DNA of 64,000 nt from NCBI RefSeq assembly GCF_025566965.1, contig NZ_JAOQJL010000007.1:62001-126000 (forward strand), written 5' to 3'. The translations under genes and the position numbers were made by a program. The DNA comes from Blautia_A ammoniilytica (GTDB lineage Bacteria > Bacillota > Clostridia > Lachnospirales > Lachnospiraceae). The notes under the pieces are model-generated. The model did not search any database. It was not told the origin of the DNA and worked only from the letters and a program-made list of their open reading frames with translations. Positions 9,424-18,086 of the stretch are shown piece by piece (the first letter of the stretch is position 1; every line of letters begins with the position of its first letter).

Positions 9424-9597
9424 ATAAATCAAAGGATTTCGCCATTTTGGGAATAAAATAGATGTGTGTTTCTGTTTCCGCAGAGTGATGATATATCAGG
9501 AGGTTTACCCCAGGGGATAGGCTTTGGAGAACGGGAAATATACATTTTGGCGAAAGAATACTTTTTCGCAAAAGCGGTTTTGTTAAAGGAGCGTATG

Positions 9598-10056
9598 ATG
9601 AAGGAAATTGAACAGTTCGCAACCCAATTTCGAAGAGCGATTGACTTGGCTTTGGAAGCAGGGGAGTTTGATAACGACAGCATATATCGCAGATTTCCAC
9701 GTGCTTGCTGCGGAGATACGAGTGATTTGTTAGCTCAGTATTTATTGGATAAAGGTATCAAAACAGATTATGTCTGTGGAACATATTGGGGTAAACCGGA
9801 TGGAAACGGACAATCTCATGCATGGCTGATGGTAGACAAATATATTATTATAGATATCACAGGTGACCAATTTAGTGGCAAGTCTACTTTTCTTAATTAT
9901 GACAAATCAGTTTATGTAGGTGAGGGAGATGATTTCCATAGGCTCTTTGAGGTTGAAGATAGAGATGTTCATGAGCATCGTGGGTTGAGTGCTTTGGGTG
10001 GTTTTTGTGGACCGAGGCTGTGGGATTTATATAGAAAAATTCTAAAATACATTTAG
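9598..10056 (+). CDS. Predicted transglutaminase/papain-fold protein of unknown function
   Basis: I do not recognise a named family. The 152-residue protein has an ordered Cys-His-Asp pattern like papain/transglutaminase folds: CCGDTSDLLAQYLLDKG, then QSHAWLMVDKY, then IIIDITGDQF. A hydrolase or acyl-transfer role is an inference. No signal peptide is visible, so it is probably cytoplasmic. The start at 9598 was chosen because AAAGGAG ends 6 bases upstream; the frame is open further back to 9466. It is the first gene right of the IS element and may be a remnant or cargo of the island. Confidence 0.55.
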   Translation: MKEIEQFATQFRRAIDLALEAGEFDNDSIYRRFPRACCGDTSDLLAQYLLDKGIKTDYVCGTYWGKPDGNGQSHAWLMVDKYIIIDITGDQFSGKSTFLNYDKSVYVGEGDDFHRLFEVEDRDVHEHRGLSALGGFCGPRLWDLYRKILKYI

Positions 10057-10301
10057 TCAACCACTTTTTATGGGGATAAAACCATTACCCCACTTTGAAA
10101 ACCTATTGCATACTTTCGCTATGCAGCATAAAATAAATGTTCAGGGGATTATTGAAACCGTATGTCTGCTTTCAAAGAAACCTTGATTTTCTGCGGTTTG
10201 TGGGATATTAAGGAACGAAAATGGATATGTGTTTTGTAGCCTTATGAATGAACCATTTGAATATCGCAGCAGTGGGGTGTTTTGAAACTCTGCTGAATAA
10301 T
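10057..10301. other. Non-coding spacer left of the PBP operon
   Basis: About 245 bases without a supported ORF, promoter or repeat. It separates the transglutaminase-like gene from the terminator and promoter of the PBP operon. Confidence 0.5.
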
Positions 10302-10365
10302 AGGCTTTTGCTAAAAGGTATCACTTTTGTGAAAATGTATGATACTTCCTGGCAGAAGCCTTTTT
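10302..10365 (+). terminator. Long nested hairpin upstream of the PBP promoter
   Basis: AGGCTT (10302-10307) pairs with AAGCCT (10356-10361), and GGTATCA (10317-10323) pairs with TGATAC (10340-10345). TTTTTATA follows. It should insulate the PBP promoter, 14 bases downstream, from leftward genes. Confidence 0.65.
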
Positions 10366-10378
10366 ATATAAAGATAAC

Positions 10379-10407
10379 TTGACTTCTAAATCTTACTGAT
10401 GTAATAT
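10379..10407 (+). promoter_or_regulatory. PBP operon promoter with overlapping BlaI operator 1
   Basis: TTGACT (10379-10384), a 17-base spacer and TAATAT (10402-10407) form a near-consensus sigma-A promoter. The operator dyad TTAC-TGAT-GTAA (10393-10404) lies inside the spacer and overlaps the -10 box, so a bound BlaI dimer would block RNA polymerase. The wider sequence AAATCTTAC...TGTAATA matches the known Bacillus blaP operator half-sites. Confidence 0.85.
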
Positions 10408-10456
10408 TTACACAAGTGCAGTAGGATTGCGGACGAAATTTTTTTGTTGCGAAATC

Positions 10457-10468
10457 TTACGCATGTAA
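10457..10468 (+). promoter_or_regulatory. BlaI-type operator 2
   Basis: TTAC-GCAT-GTAA within GAAATCTTACGCATGTAATA, 64 bases downstream of operator 1 in the long PBP leader. It could act as a roadblock or allow looping between operators. Confidence 0.8.
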
Positions 10469-10533
10469 TAAAAGGAAGGAGGAATGCATAGTACGATATA
10501 CCCAGCAAAGAGAAATTTTTTTACTTCAAAATC

Positions 10534-10545
10534 TTACGAGTGTAA
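10534..10545 (+). promoter_or_regulatory. BlaI-type operator 3
   Basis: TTAC-GAGT-GTAA within AAATCTTACGAGTGTAATAT, 77 bases downstream of operator 2 and 73 bases before the PBP start codon. Confidence 0.8.
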
Positions 10546-10618
10546 TATTTTGAAGATATAGCGTACATTGAAAATAGAATATGACCATATCAGCAAAGCA
10601 AAATGAATGGAGGTCAAT

Positions 10619-12742
10619 ATGAAGAAAGGAAAAAGCAGAAACAAGCGAAAGAAAACAAGAAGCAGGCTCCTATGGATTGCGATTGCTGTTATAGGAATAG
10701 CTGCGGTAATTTCTGCAGTATGTGTGGCAGGAATGTTGGCAACAAAGGAAAATGCCTGGAAGACACCGGAAGAACTTCTGGTGGAGTACATGGATCATAT
10801 TCCAAAACAGGAGTATGAAGAAATGTATGCAATGCTACATATTGAGGCATCGGGAAATGTCAGTCAGGAGGATTTTGTAACTCGAAATTCAGCTATTTAT
10901 GAAGGTATAGAAGTCCAGAATATAGCTGTCCAGATTATTGCATATGACGAGGAGCAAATGACGGTAACCTACCAGACTTCTTTCGATACAGTTGCAGGAA
11001 CTATCAGCTTTGAGAATAAAGCACTTTTCCTAAAGGACGAAGAAGGATATCAGTTAGTTTGGGATGATTCCCTGATTTTTCCGAATCTGGCATCTACAGA
11101 TAAAGTAAGAGTTTCCACTACACAGGCAGAACGAGGAGAAATTCTGGATAGGAACGGACGTGTCCTTGCAGGAAAAGGTACAGCATCTTCGGTTGGAATC
11201 GTTCCGGGCAAGTTGGAAAACAGAGAGGAAGCAATCGCACAGATTGCAGAACTAGTGGAAATCACACCGGAAGCGATAGAAAAGAAACTGTCTGCAAAGT
11301 GGGTAAAGGATGATTCTTTTGTTCCCATTAAAACAATTCCAAGAGTGGAAGAAATTGAGTTAATGTCTATCAGTCCAGATGAAGAAGTCCTAAAGGAGAA
11401 AGAAAGGCATGAAAAGTTGCTGGAGATTCCCGGAGTGATGATATCTGATGTTGAAGTGCGTGAATACCCATTAGGAGAAGCAGCGGCACATTTGGTCGGA
11501 TATGTTCAAAGTGTTACTGCGGAAGATTTAGAGGAGCATGCAGGAGAAGGCTATACAGCCAATAGTGTAATCGGCAGAAGCGGAATGGAGAGCTTGTTCG
11601 AGAGTGAACTGAAAGGCCAGAACGGTTGCAGGATTTACATTGAAAACTCGGAAGGCAAAGAGAAGGAGGAACTTGCTTGTATCCTGGTACAGCATGGGCA
11701 GGACATCCAGCTTACGATAGATACTGATTTACAGGTTTCCTTGCATGAGCAGTTTAAGGAAGATAAAAGCTGCTCGGTAGCCATGAATCCTTATATCGGA
11801 GAAGTATTGGCTTTGGTCAGCACACCGGCCTATGACAATAACGATTTTATTATGGGATTGTCGAGTGAGCAGTGGACTGTACTTAACGAGGATGAGAATA
11901 AGCCAATGTATAATCGCTTCCGGCAAGTGTGGTGTCCGGGGTCTACATTCAAGCCAATTACCGCAGCGGTCGGCTTGGAATCAGGAGCAATCGATCCAAT
12001 GGAAGATTACGGCAACGTAGGCTTAAGTTGGCAAAAGGATGCATCGTGGGGTTCCTATCATGTAACAACACTCCATGCATATGAACCAGTCATTTTAGAG
12101 AATGCCCTAATATATTCCGACAATATTTATTTCGCAAAGGCAGCATTAAAGATTGGCTCAGAAGAGATGGAGAGTTCTTTGACTGGACTTGGTTTTAATG
12201 AGGAACTGCCATTTGAGATTAAGATGGCAGAGTCGCAGTATTCTAATTCAGAGGGAATTGAAACAGAAATACAGTTAGCAGACAGCGGTTACGGTCAAGG
12301 GCAGGTTTTGGTGAATCCATTACATATGGCATGTATCTATTCTGCTTTCTGTAACGAGGGAAATGTTATAAAGCCGTATTTAGTATATCAGAAAGACGCA
12401 GTAGCTGAGTATTGGATTCCGGGAGCCTTTTCTAATGAGACAGCAAGCCGTGTATTGGAAGGAACAAAAAAGGTTGTGAATGATTCTAATGGAACTGGAT
12501 ATGCAGCCCATCGGGATGACATTCTTTTAGCAGGAAAAACAGGTACGGCAGAAATCAAGGCATCGAAGGATGATACTTCGGGTACGGAATTAGGATGGTT
12601 TGCAATTTTTACAGCAGAAGATACGGTAGAACGTCCTATATTGATTATTAGCATGGTAGAAGATGTGAAAGGAAGAGGAGGAAGCGGATATGTTGTTAAG
12701 AAAGACAACCTGGTTCTGGAAGAGTGGTTTGGCAGCAATTAG
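10619..12742 (+). CDS. PBP2a/MecA-like class B penicillin-binding protein
   Basis: The enzyme is a membrane-anchored D,D-transpeptidase that cross-links peptidoglycan outside the cell. A basic N-terminus and one membrane segment (LLWIAIAVIGIAAVISAVCVAG) precede a MecA_N/NTF2-like domain (TPEELLVEYMDHIPKQEYEEMY), a PBP-dimer domain and the transpeptidase domain. Active-site motifs are STFK (442-445), SDN (500-502) and KTGT (640-643). The 707-residue length fits MecA-like PBPs. The start at 10619 follows GGAGGTC. MecA_N proteins with blaR1/blaI are typical of inducible low-affinity PBPs, so beta-lactam resistance is a reasonable inference but not proven. Its end overlaps the next gene by 53 bases. 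Confidence 0.9.
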   Translation: MKKGKSRNKRKKTRSRLLWIAIAVIGIAAVISAVCVAGMLATKENAWKTPEELLVEYMDHIPKQEYEEMYAMLHIEASGNVSQEDFVTRNSAIYEGIEVQNIAVQIIAYDEEQMTVTYQTSFDTVAGTISFENKALFLKDEEGYQLVWDDSLIFPNLASTDKVRVSTTQAERGEILDRNGRVLAGKGTASSVGIVPGKLENREEAIAQIAELVEITPEAIEKKLSAKWVKDDSFVPIKTIPRVEEIELMSISPDEEVLKEKERHEKLLEIPGVMISDVEVREYPLGEAAAHLVGYVQSVTAEDLEEHAGEGYTANSVIGRSGMESLFESELKGQNGCRIYIENSEGKEKEELACILVQHGQDIQLTIDTDLQVSLHEQFKEDKSCSVAMNPYIGEVLALVSTPAYDNNDFIMGLSSEQWTVLNEDENKPMYNRFRQVWCPGSTFKPITAAVGLESGAIDPMEDYGNVGLSWQKDASWGSYHVTTLHAYEPVILENALIYSDNIYFAKAALKIGSEEMESSLTGLGFNEELPFEIKMAESQYSNSEGIETEIQLADSGYGQGQVLVNPLHMACIYSAFCNEGNVIKPYLVYQKDAVAEYWIPGAFSNETASRVLEGTKKVVNDSNGTGYAAHRDDILLAGKTGTAEIKASKDDTSGTELGWFAIFTAEDTVERPILIISMVEDVKGRGGSGYVVKKDNLVLEEWFGSN

Positions 12743-13931
12743 CTTTGTATTAATACTTAGTATTTCGGGGTGCAGTGATGCACCCCCGGAAGAAAATACA
12801 GTTTCGGAAACGGTAATAGATGTTCAGGCTATTCAGGAAGAATCAGAGGAGGATGCAGATGAAATTATAAGCGTCTGCATTGATCTTTATGAGAAAGCAG
12901 AAGAAGAAAATAAATTAGCGGATTTGGAAACAATCCGTAGTATTGTAAATCGTCTTGGAGAAAATGGTTATTCGGCAGTTGACAGCAGAAATCAAATTAA
13001 CATGACGGAACCAGAGAAGGTAGTGGAATTCTGCGAAAAGGTGGATGCACAGGAGGAAGCAGAAATAACGATTCTTGAAATCAGTTATTTGGGCGGATTT
13101 GTAAAATACGATTTGCACACAAAAGGCGGAAATGTGGATGTGGTCAGAAGCTATTACAAGTATGAAAATGGAAATATGAAAAGAGAGGTTATAGGAAACT
13201 ATCAAGCGGAGTATTGGAATTATACAGAAGAAGGTTACCTGATGTTTTCCGGTGTTTGGTTTTCAGAAGAATTATATGTTCTTACATTGAGTGGAGCAGA
13301 GGAACATACCGCATTACGGGTACAGCCATTGGATGAAACATATAGGGAGTTGAGTCGGAAATATCTCAACCCAATCAGCTTTGAACGGAATAATATGTTC
13401 ATTGTGGATTGGAGTGAGGAGGATTTCGGGGATTTGAATTTCTATGATATGTATGACATTCTTTATCCAAAAGTGAATGGTCAATATGCTCCCTATGTTG
13501 CTGATGACAACTTATCAGTCAGTGCAGTTTATCAGATTCCAAAAGAAGAATTTGAAAGTGTTATTATGAAATATTTCAACATTGATAGTGAAACGCTACA
13601 ATCAAAAACCATCTATGATTCGGAGAATTTGACTTATGAATATAAGCCGAGAGGCTTTGAAGAAGTAGAGTACCCCGAATATCCATATTCAGAGGTAGTA
13701 GGTTTTACAGAAAACAATGATGGGACAATTACACTTACAGCCAATGTAGTATTCCCTTATGCGGGTGATTCCAAGGTATATGCTCACGAGGTTGTGGTTC
13801 GCCCTTTAGAGAATGGACGGGTACAATATGTATCTAATCGAATTATACCATCCGAAGACAACTACAGAGAAACTTGGCATACGCCACGGTTGACGTTAGA
13901 AGAATGGGAAGAATTGTACGGAGGAGAATAA
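12690..13931 (+). CDS. Lipoprotein, first of three tandem paralogues in the PBP operon
   Basis: This 413-residue secreted protein has a lipoprotein signal peptide (hydrophobic WKSGLAAISFVLILSISG then Cys28 in the lipobox SISGC). Its mature part shares blocks with the next two genes: IPKEEFESVIMKYF, the stretch ending NMFIVDWSEEDF, and the C-terminal NGRVQYVSNRI. I know of no proven function for the family. It overlaps the PBP by 53 bases and the next gene by one base (TAATG), so the genes are probably translationally coupled. It likely acts at the outer face of the membrane near the PBP. Confidence 0.8.
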   Translation: MLLRKTTWFWKSGLAAISFVLILSISGCSDAPPEENTVSETVIDVQAIQEESEEDADEIISVCIDLYEKAEEENKLADLETIRSIVNRLGENGYSAVDSRNQINMTEPEKVVEFCEKVDAQEEAEITILEISYLGGFVKYDLHTKGGNVDVVRSYYKYENGNMKREVIGNYQAEYWNYTEEGYLMFSGVWFSEELYVLTLSGAEEHTALRVQPLDETYRELSRKYLNPISFERNNMFIVDWSEEDFGDLNFYDMYDILYPKVNGQYAPYVADDNLSVSAVYQIPKEEFESVIMKYFNIDSETLQSKTIYDSENLTYEYKPRGFEEVEYPEYPYSEVVGFTENNDGTITLTANVVFPYAGDSKVYAHEVVVRPLENGRVQYVSNRIIPSEDNYRETWHTPRLTLEEWEELYGGE

Positions 13932-15205
13932 TGGAGGATGTGAAATGGCTGCTTAGAAAATGTGGACTTCTAATTTTACTGCTGTTGATTTTCGTGATAG
14001 TTGGGGTAATCTGTTGGGGGAAAATGCATGAAGAAGAACAAAAGGTGGCAGAAGAAGTATGGGAGCCACCTGTAGAAATCGAAAATAGCGAAGCAGAAAC
14101 AGAAGAAGCCGAGAATGCGGAAACTTCCACAGAGTCAGCATATTGGTTTATTCCGCAAGCCAGTGATTGTCTTATCTCAGATGAGGAAAAGGAACAATTG
14201 CAGAGTATGGTTTTGTCAGCGGCAGATTCGGTAGCAGAAATCTATAAGGATATTGTAATTGCAGATGCACCAAGTTATTCTTCCGGCATTAGCGAATTTA
14301 CCAACGAGCAGAGGAAAACTGTGGTGGAGCAATTGGGCAGAAGCGGTCTGGTAAGTGTTGAAGAAGATACTGCCATGCAAAACCATGAAGCAGTCGAAAC
14401 ATTTTATGCAGATTACTTGGATGGACGGGACTCAATGGTTACGGTATTCGAAGTACATAGAGATGGACTGATTGGAGCAGTTACTTTTATTTACCGGAAA
14501 GGTGAGTTGCAGACTTATTATATAGGTGTTCGTTGGAAGGAAGGTGGAGTGCCTGAAATACAGGGAACTTCGGTAAGTAATGTGGCTGAAATCAAACTTA
14601 CGGAAAAAGGGTATTTTATCTACGCATATGAATATGTGATTGCACATGCAAGTTTGAGACAGTATTGGAGAATAGAACCGCTTCCGGAAGACTGCCAGGA
14701 ACTGACGGAGAAATACATATCAGGACTAAGTTATGTGAATTACAATGTGCTTGTCACAAACTGGAACAGTAGCAATGTAAAGGATATTTTGATGCCTTGC
14801 ATGTATGAAGATATTTACCGAATTTCCACGGGTGAAAATCTGAAAACTGAGGATTGGAAGATTCCGGCAGAGGAATATGAAAGGATAATGACCACCTATT
14901 TTCCAGTATCGATAGAACAGTTAAGAGAGTATTGTGGGTATGATGAAGGGAGTAACAGCTATGAATATGAGATGATTTATGCCAGCCCATACCCACCTTT
15001 TGGAGAAGTAGTTGACTATACAAAAAATGCGGATGGAACGATTACACTTATCGTGGATGGAGTATGGCCGGATTATAATTCTGATCTCGCTTTTCGGAAT
15101 ACGGTTGTGGTCCAGCCATTTGAAGACGGAACTTTCAGGTATCTTTCCAATTCTATAGAACAAATTGAATTGGAACTGCCGCCAATAGCAAGAACGAAAG
15201 GATGA
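13931..15205 (+). CDS. Membrane-anchored extracytoplasmic protein, second tandem paralogue
   Basis: The 424-residue protein starts at the ATG in TAATG. An N-terminal anchor (CGLLILLLLIFVIVGVICW) carries no clear lipobox cysteine, so it is probably held by a transmembrane helix, unlike its two siblings. The acidic linker after the anchor (EEEQKVAEEVWEPPVEIENS) is low complexity. Family blocks include IPAEEYERIMTTYFPVSIEQLREYCGYD and the C-terminal DGTFRYLSNSI. The function is unknown. It is four bases upstream of the third paralogue. Confidence 0.78.
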   Translation: MEDVKWLLRKCGLLILLLLIFVIVGVICWGKMHEEEQKVAEEVWEPPVEIENSEAETEEAENAETSTESAYWFIPQASDCLISDEEKEQLQSMVLSAADSVAEIYKDIVIADAPSYSSGISEFTNEQRKTVVEQLGRSGLVSVEEDTAMQNHEAVETFYADYLDGRDSMVTVFEVHRDGLIGAVTFIYRKGELQTYYIGVRWKEGGVPEIQGTSVSNVAEIKLTEKGYFIYAYEYVIAHASLRQYWRIEPLPEDCQELTEKYISGLSYVNYNVLVTNWNSSNVKDILMPCMYEDIYRISTGENLKTEDWKIPAEEYERIMTTYFPVSIEQLREYCGYDEGSNSYEYEMIYASPYPPFGEVVDYTKNADGTITLIVDGVWPDYNSDLAFRNTVVVQPFEDGTFRYLSNSIEQIELELPPIARTKG

Positions 15206-15209
15206 TTTT

Positions 15210-16475
15210 ATGGTATTAAGGAAAAAGAGCATTCTACTGATCATGGTATTTCTGATTGGGGGTTTCGTGTGTGCCTGTGGAAAAGAAGATAGTGTTGCGG
15301 GAGAATCTCTTGTGGAAGATACGGAAGAAGTATCTTCCACGGAGGAAACAAAAAATACTGAGGAAGAGGCTGCAGTACAATGGGAAAAGGGCTACGATCT
15401 TCCGGTAGATGAACAGGAAAGGGAAGAAGCTGAGACTGACTGTAAAAAGCTGATGGAACTTTATCTTGACATTTATGAAACAGCAGATAAAGGGATAGCA
15501 TCTAATGTTGTTTTGGATGATCAAACGGTTCTTGAAATTCAGAAGAAGGTAAAGGACGCAGGATATCCAATTGCTACGATGGTAACGTATTCTAACATGG
15601 AGAATTATGAAAGTGTTGACAGTTTTCTGAAAGAATGTATGGAAGGGAAAAGAGGCTCTGTGGTGATTTATGAAATCCACAATGATGGTGGACTGGGCAG
15701 AATGAAATTCATTTTTGATGGAACGGATATGTATGTTGTGAGTACAAGAGGAATCTGGAATGCTGACAACAAGCCGGGAATTTCGTACATTTCTTATACG
15801 AGACTCAAAGAATGGAAATACACGGAAAAAGGATGGTTCTGCTATGAGCTGTGTGTGCCAGAGCCGCCAGAGGTTAGTGAAATTATGGATGGAAGCTGCC
15901 TGATCAGAATAAAACCTATGACAGAGGAACAGTGTGAAATGTCTGAACGTTGTGTTCGGGGGCTTGGATATCAGGGACAGAACCTTTTGTGTTCCAACTG
16001 GAATGTAGAAAATATGAGTGAGTTGGATTATAACGGAATGTTTGAATATCTGTATGGAATGAAATATGGAGAAAAGTTCAATTCTGAAGATTATCCAAAT
16101 GGCATTCCTAAAGAAGAGTTCGAAAGTCTGATTATGGAGTATCTTCCCATAACAGCGGAGCAGATACGAGAGTACGCAGTATTTGATGAGGAAAACCAGA
16201 CCTATCTTTGGGCGAGACTTGGGTGCTTCAATTATGCGCCTACCTTCTTTGGAACTTCTCTGCCGGAGGTTGTCGACATCAAAGAAAATCAAGATGGAAC
16301 AGTCACATTAACAGTTGAGGCGGTCTGTGACATGGTCATTTGCGATGATGCAGTCATAACCCATGAACTTACGGTAAGGTTTGCAGAGGATGGCAGTTTT
16401 CAGTATTTGGGGAATGAAATCCTAAATGACGGAATTATGCATATACCAGATTACCAATACCGTATTAAAGAATGA
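15210..16475 (+). CDS. Lipoprotein, third tandem paralogue
   Basis: The 421-residue protein has a lipoprotein signal (MVLRKKSILLIMVFLIGGF, then a cysteine in VCACG). It is followed by an acidic Thr/Glu-rich linker. Shared family blocks are IPKEEFESLIMEYLPITAEQ, the segment LLCSNWNVENMSELDYNGMF, and DGSFQYLGNEI near the end. It belongs to the PBP operon. The function is unknown, and a role in sensing or handling cell-wall stress is only an inference from its neighbours. Confidence 0.8.
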   Translation: MVLRKKSILLIMVFLIGGFVCACGKEDSVAGESLVEDTEEVSSTEETKNTEEEAAVQWEKGYDLPVDEQEREEAETDCKKLMELYLDIYETADKGIASNVVLDDQTVLEIQKKVKDAGYPIATMVTYSNMENYESVDSFLKECMEGKRGSVVIYEIHNDGGLGRMKFIFDGTDMYVVSTRGIWNADNKPGISYISYTRLKEWKYTEKGWFCYELCVPEPPEVSEIMDGSCLIRIKPMTEEQCEMSERCVRGLGYQGQNLLCSNWNVENMSELDYNGMFEYLYGMKYGEKFNSEDYPNGIPKEEFESLIMEYLPITAEQIREYAVFDEENQTYLWARLGCFNYAPTFFGTSLPEVVDIKENQDGTVTLTVEAVCDMVICDDAVITHELTVRFAEDGSFQYLGNEILNDGIMHIPDYQYRIKE

Positions 16476-16531
16476 TTTGATAATACTGGTGTTTTATGGT
16501 ATTTTTACAGATATGAAGAAAGGAGACTTAC

Positions 16532-18043
16532 ATGAAATATATTTATAAAATCACGGGAAAAGTAAGTTTAATACTATATATATTTATGTTGTATCAATTC
16601 TGGCATCTATGTCAATATGGTGGCTTGAGAAGGCATATACCGATGTTGGCGTTAGGTATAATAGGATTGGTTGGCACAGTGGTTCTCTGGCTGATTTCGA
16701 AAAGGCATAATCAAGAAGTTAATTCAGGAGATAATGGAAATAAGAAACTTTTCTATACGGAAATGATACTCCTTATAGCAGCAACTTTATTCTTTGGTGG
16801 ACGTATCGTTTATTCTGCAGTTCCGTATCACGGGGCACTGTCTTGGAAACTTGATGAGTGGATGCGTAAAAAAGAAGTAGAACTGGAGCATAATAATCTT
16901 TTTGAGGATGGTGTAGAAGGGATTCTGATGGATTTGGATGAAGCATTGCAACTGCCGGAAGAACTCTATATTGCAAATAAATATCAGGTGTCATTTGATG
17001 AAAACGGAACGATTCAAAGGATTTATGCATTCATATATGGAAAAAATGAGGCTGGAGAGAAAAAAACGTATCTTATTGATTATGACGCAGACAGCAGTAA
17101 TGATATGACTGTTTGGATAGATGGTAATGTGAATGGAGAATATAGTGACGATATGCGTTTGTCTCCAATGATTGAAATTTTGAACAATTCAGACTGGACG
17201 AGTCAGGTAGAGGCGTGGGCTGAAACATTTGAAGAGCAGCAGATTTATGAAATACTCTATATGGGGCGAAGATCTTTTAGTTCAGAGGAAGGCTTACAAT
17301 ATATTTCGGGAGATGCAGATGGTGATGGAACTGAAACAGGAACCGGCAATTTTACTCAGCTTAGAAGCGGTGGAGAAATCGTTGGGTTTGAGGTATCTTT
17401 GCATATTCCTGATTTAAATAGTGTCACACCTGTTCGATATATTATGGAGCCTGAGTACGTCAGTCAACAAGAATTGAAGCAGGAGAATACGATGCAGCAG
17501 GTGGAGGATGCTAAAGATACAGAAAGTTGGACTGTGGATCAAAGTGATGGAACTATGTATTTCTTTTTAGATGAAAATAATGGATGGCGTTTGGTGATAA
17601 CGGATGCAGCTGCCGGAAGCAGATTTTATGTAATGGAAAAGACAATGGATGGTGGTTCTACTTGGGAATGCATAAATGATGATCCGTTCAGTGGACAATT
17701 GGGAGTTGCAGAAGGTTTAATATTTTATGATGAGAACTTTGGGGTTGCAGGAATTACAGGCGCATCCCAGTCCTATTCCCGCTTATATGTCACTCGCGAT
17801 GGCGGAAGGACCTTTGAAGAAATGAAACTTCCAATGGATCTTGTTTCAGAATTACCACAAATCGCTATCGATTGCGGATTTACGGTGGAGGATTTTGATT
17901 ACCTGAATATGCCTGAAAAAGAGGACGACACATTGACGATAACGGTTACCACAGATGCAGCGGAGAAAGATGGGATTGTATTTCAGTCAACTGATTATGG
18001 AGCGACATGGGAATACAAAGGGCTTGTTCAGATAGCGAATTAA
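16532..18043 (+). CDS. Membrane protein with Asp-box (BNR) repeats
   Basis: This 503-residue protein has three likely membrane helices in its first 100 residues (VSLILYIFMLYQFW, LALGIIGLVGTVVLWLI, EMILLIAATLFFGGRIVY). A large exposed domain follows. The C-terminal part carries Asp-box motifs, TMDGGSTWECI, TRDGGRTFEEM and STDYGATWEYK, typical of beta-propeller proteins that bind glycans or act as assembly factors. It is the last gene before the shared terminator and appears to belong to the PBP operon. Enzyme activity cannot be assigned. Confidence 0.78.
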   Translation: MKYIYKITGKVSLILYIFMLYQFWHLCQYGGLRRHIPMLALGIIGLVGTVVLWLISKRHNQEVNSGDNGNKKLFYTEMILLIAATLFFGGRIVYSAVPYHGALSWKLDEWMRKKEVELEHNNLFEDGVEGILMDLDEALQLPEELYIANKYQVSFDENGTIQRIYAFIYGKNEAGEKKTYLIDYDADSSNDMTVWIDGNVNGEYSDDMRLSPMIEILNNSDWTSQVEAWAETFEEQQIYEILYMGRRSFSSEEGLQYISGDADGDGTETGTGNFTQLRSGGEIVGFEVSLHIPDLNSVTPVRYIMEPEYVSQQELKQENTMQQVEDAKDTESWTVDQSDGTMYFFLDENNGWRLVITDAAAGSRFYVMEKTMDGGSTWECINDDPFSGQLGVAEGLIFYDENFGVAGITGASQSYSRLYVTRDGGRTFEEMKLPMDLVSELPQIAIDCGFTVEDFDYLNMPEKEDDTLTITVTTDAAEKDGIVFQSTDYGATWEYKGLVQIAN

Positions 18044-18048
18044 GAAAA

Positions 18049-18084
18049 ATCGGGTAAAAGTCAGAGATTGACCTTTACCCGATT
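18049..18084. terminator. Bidirectional terminator between the PBP operon and blaR1
   Basis: AATCGGGTAAA (18049-18059) pairs with TTTACCCGATT (18074-18084), an 11-bp perfect stem with A-rich and T-rich flanks. It lies between two convergent stop codons and ends both units. Confidence 0.88.
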
Positions 18085-18086
18085 CT

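Noticed and set aside
7740..9440. Target-site duplication of the IS1182 element
   Set aside because: Flanks TTAC and ATAA do not match; no duplication can be claimed.
9466..9597. N-terminal extension of the gene at 9598
   Set aside because: Open frame only; the better ribosome-binding site is at 9586-9591 and the extension looks like non-coding sequence.
15234..16292. Long minus-strand ORF of 352 codons opposite the third paralogue
   Set aside because: It lies fully antisense to a lipoprotein gene with signal peptide, paralogues and good coupling; its translation is low-complexity in H, F, I and N and has no ribosome-binding site or domain.
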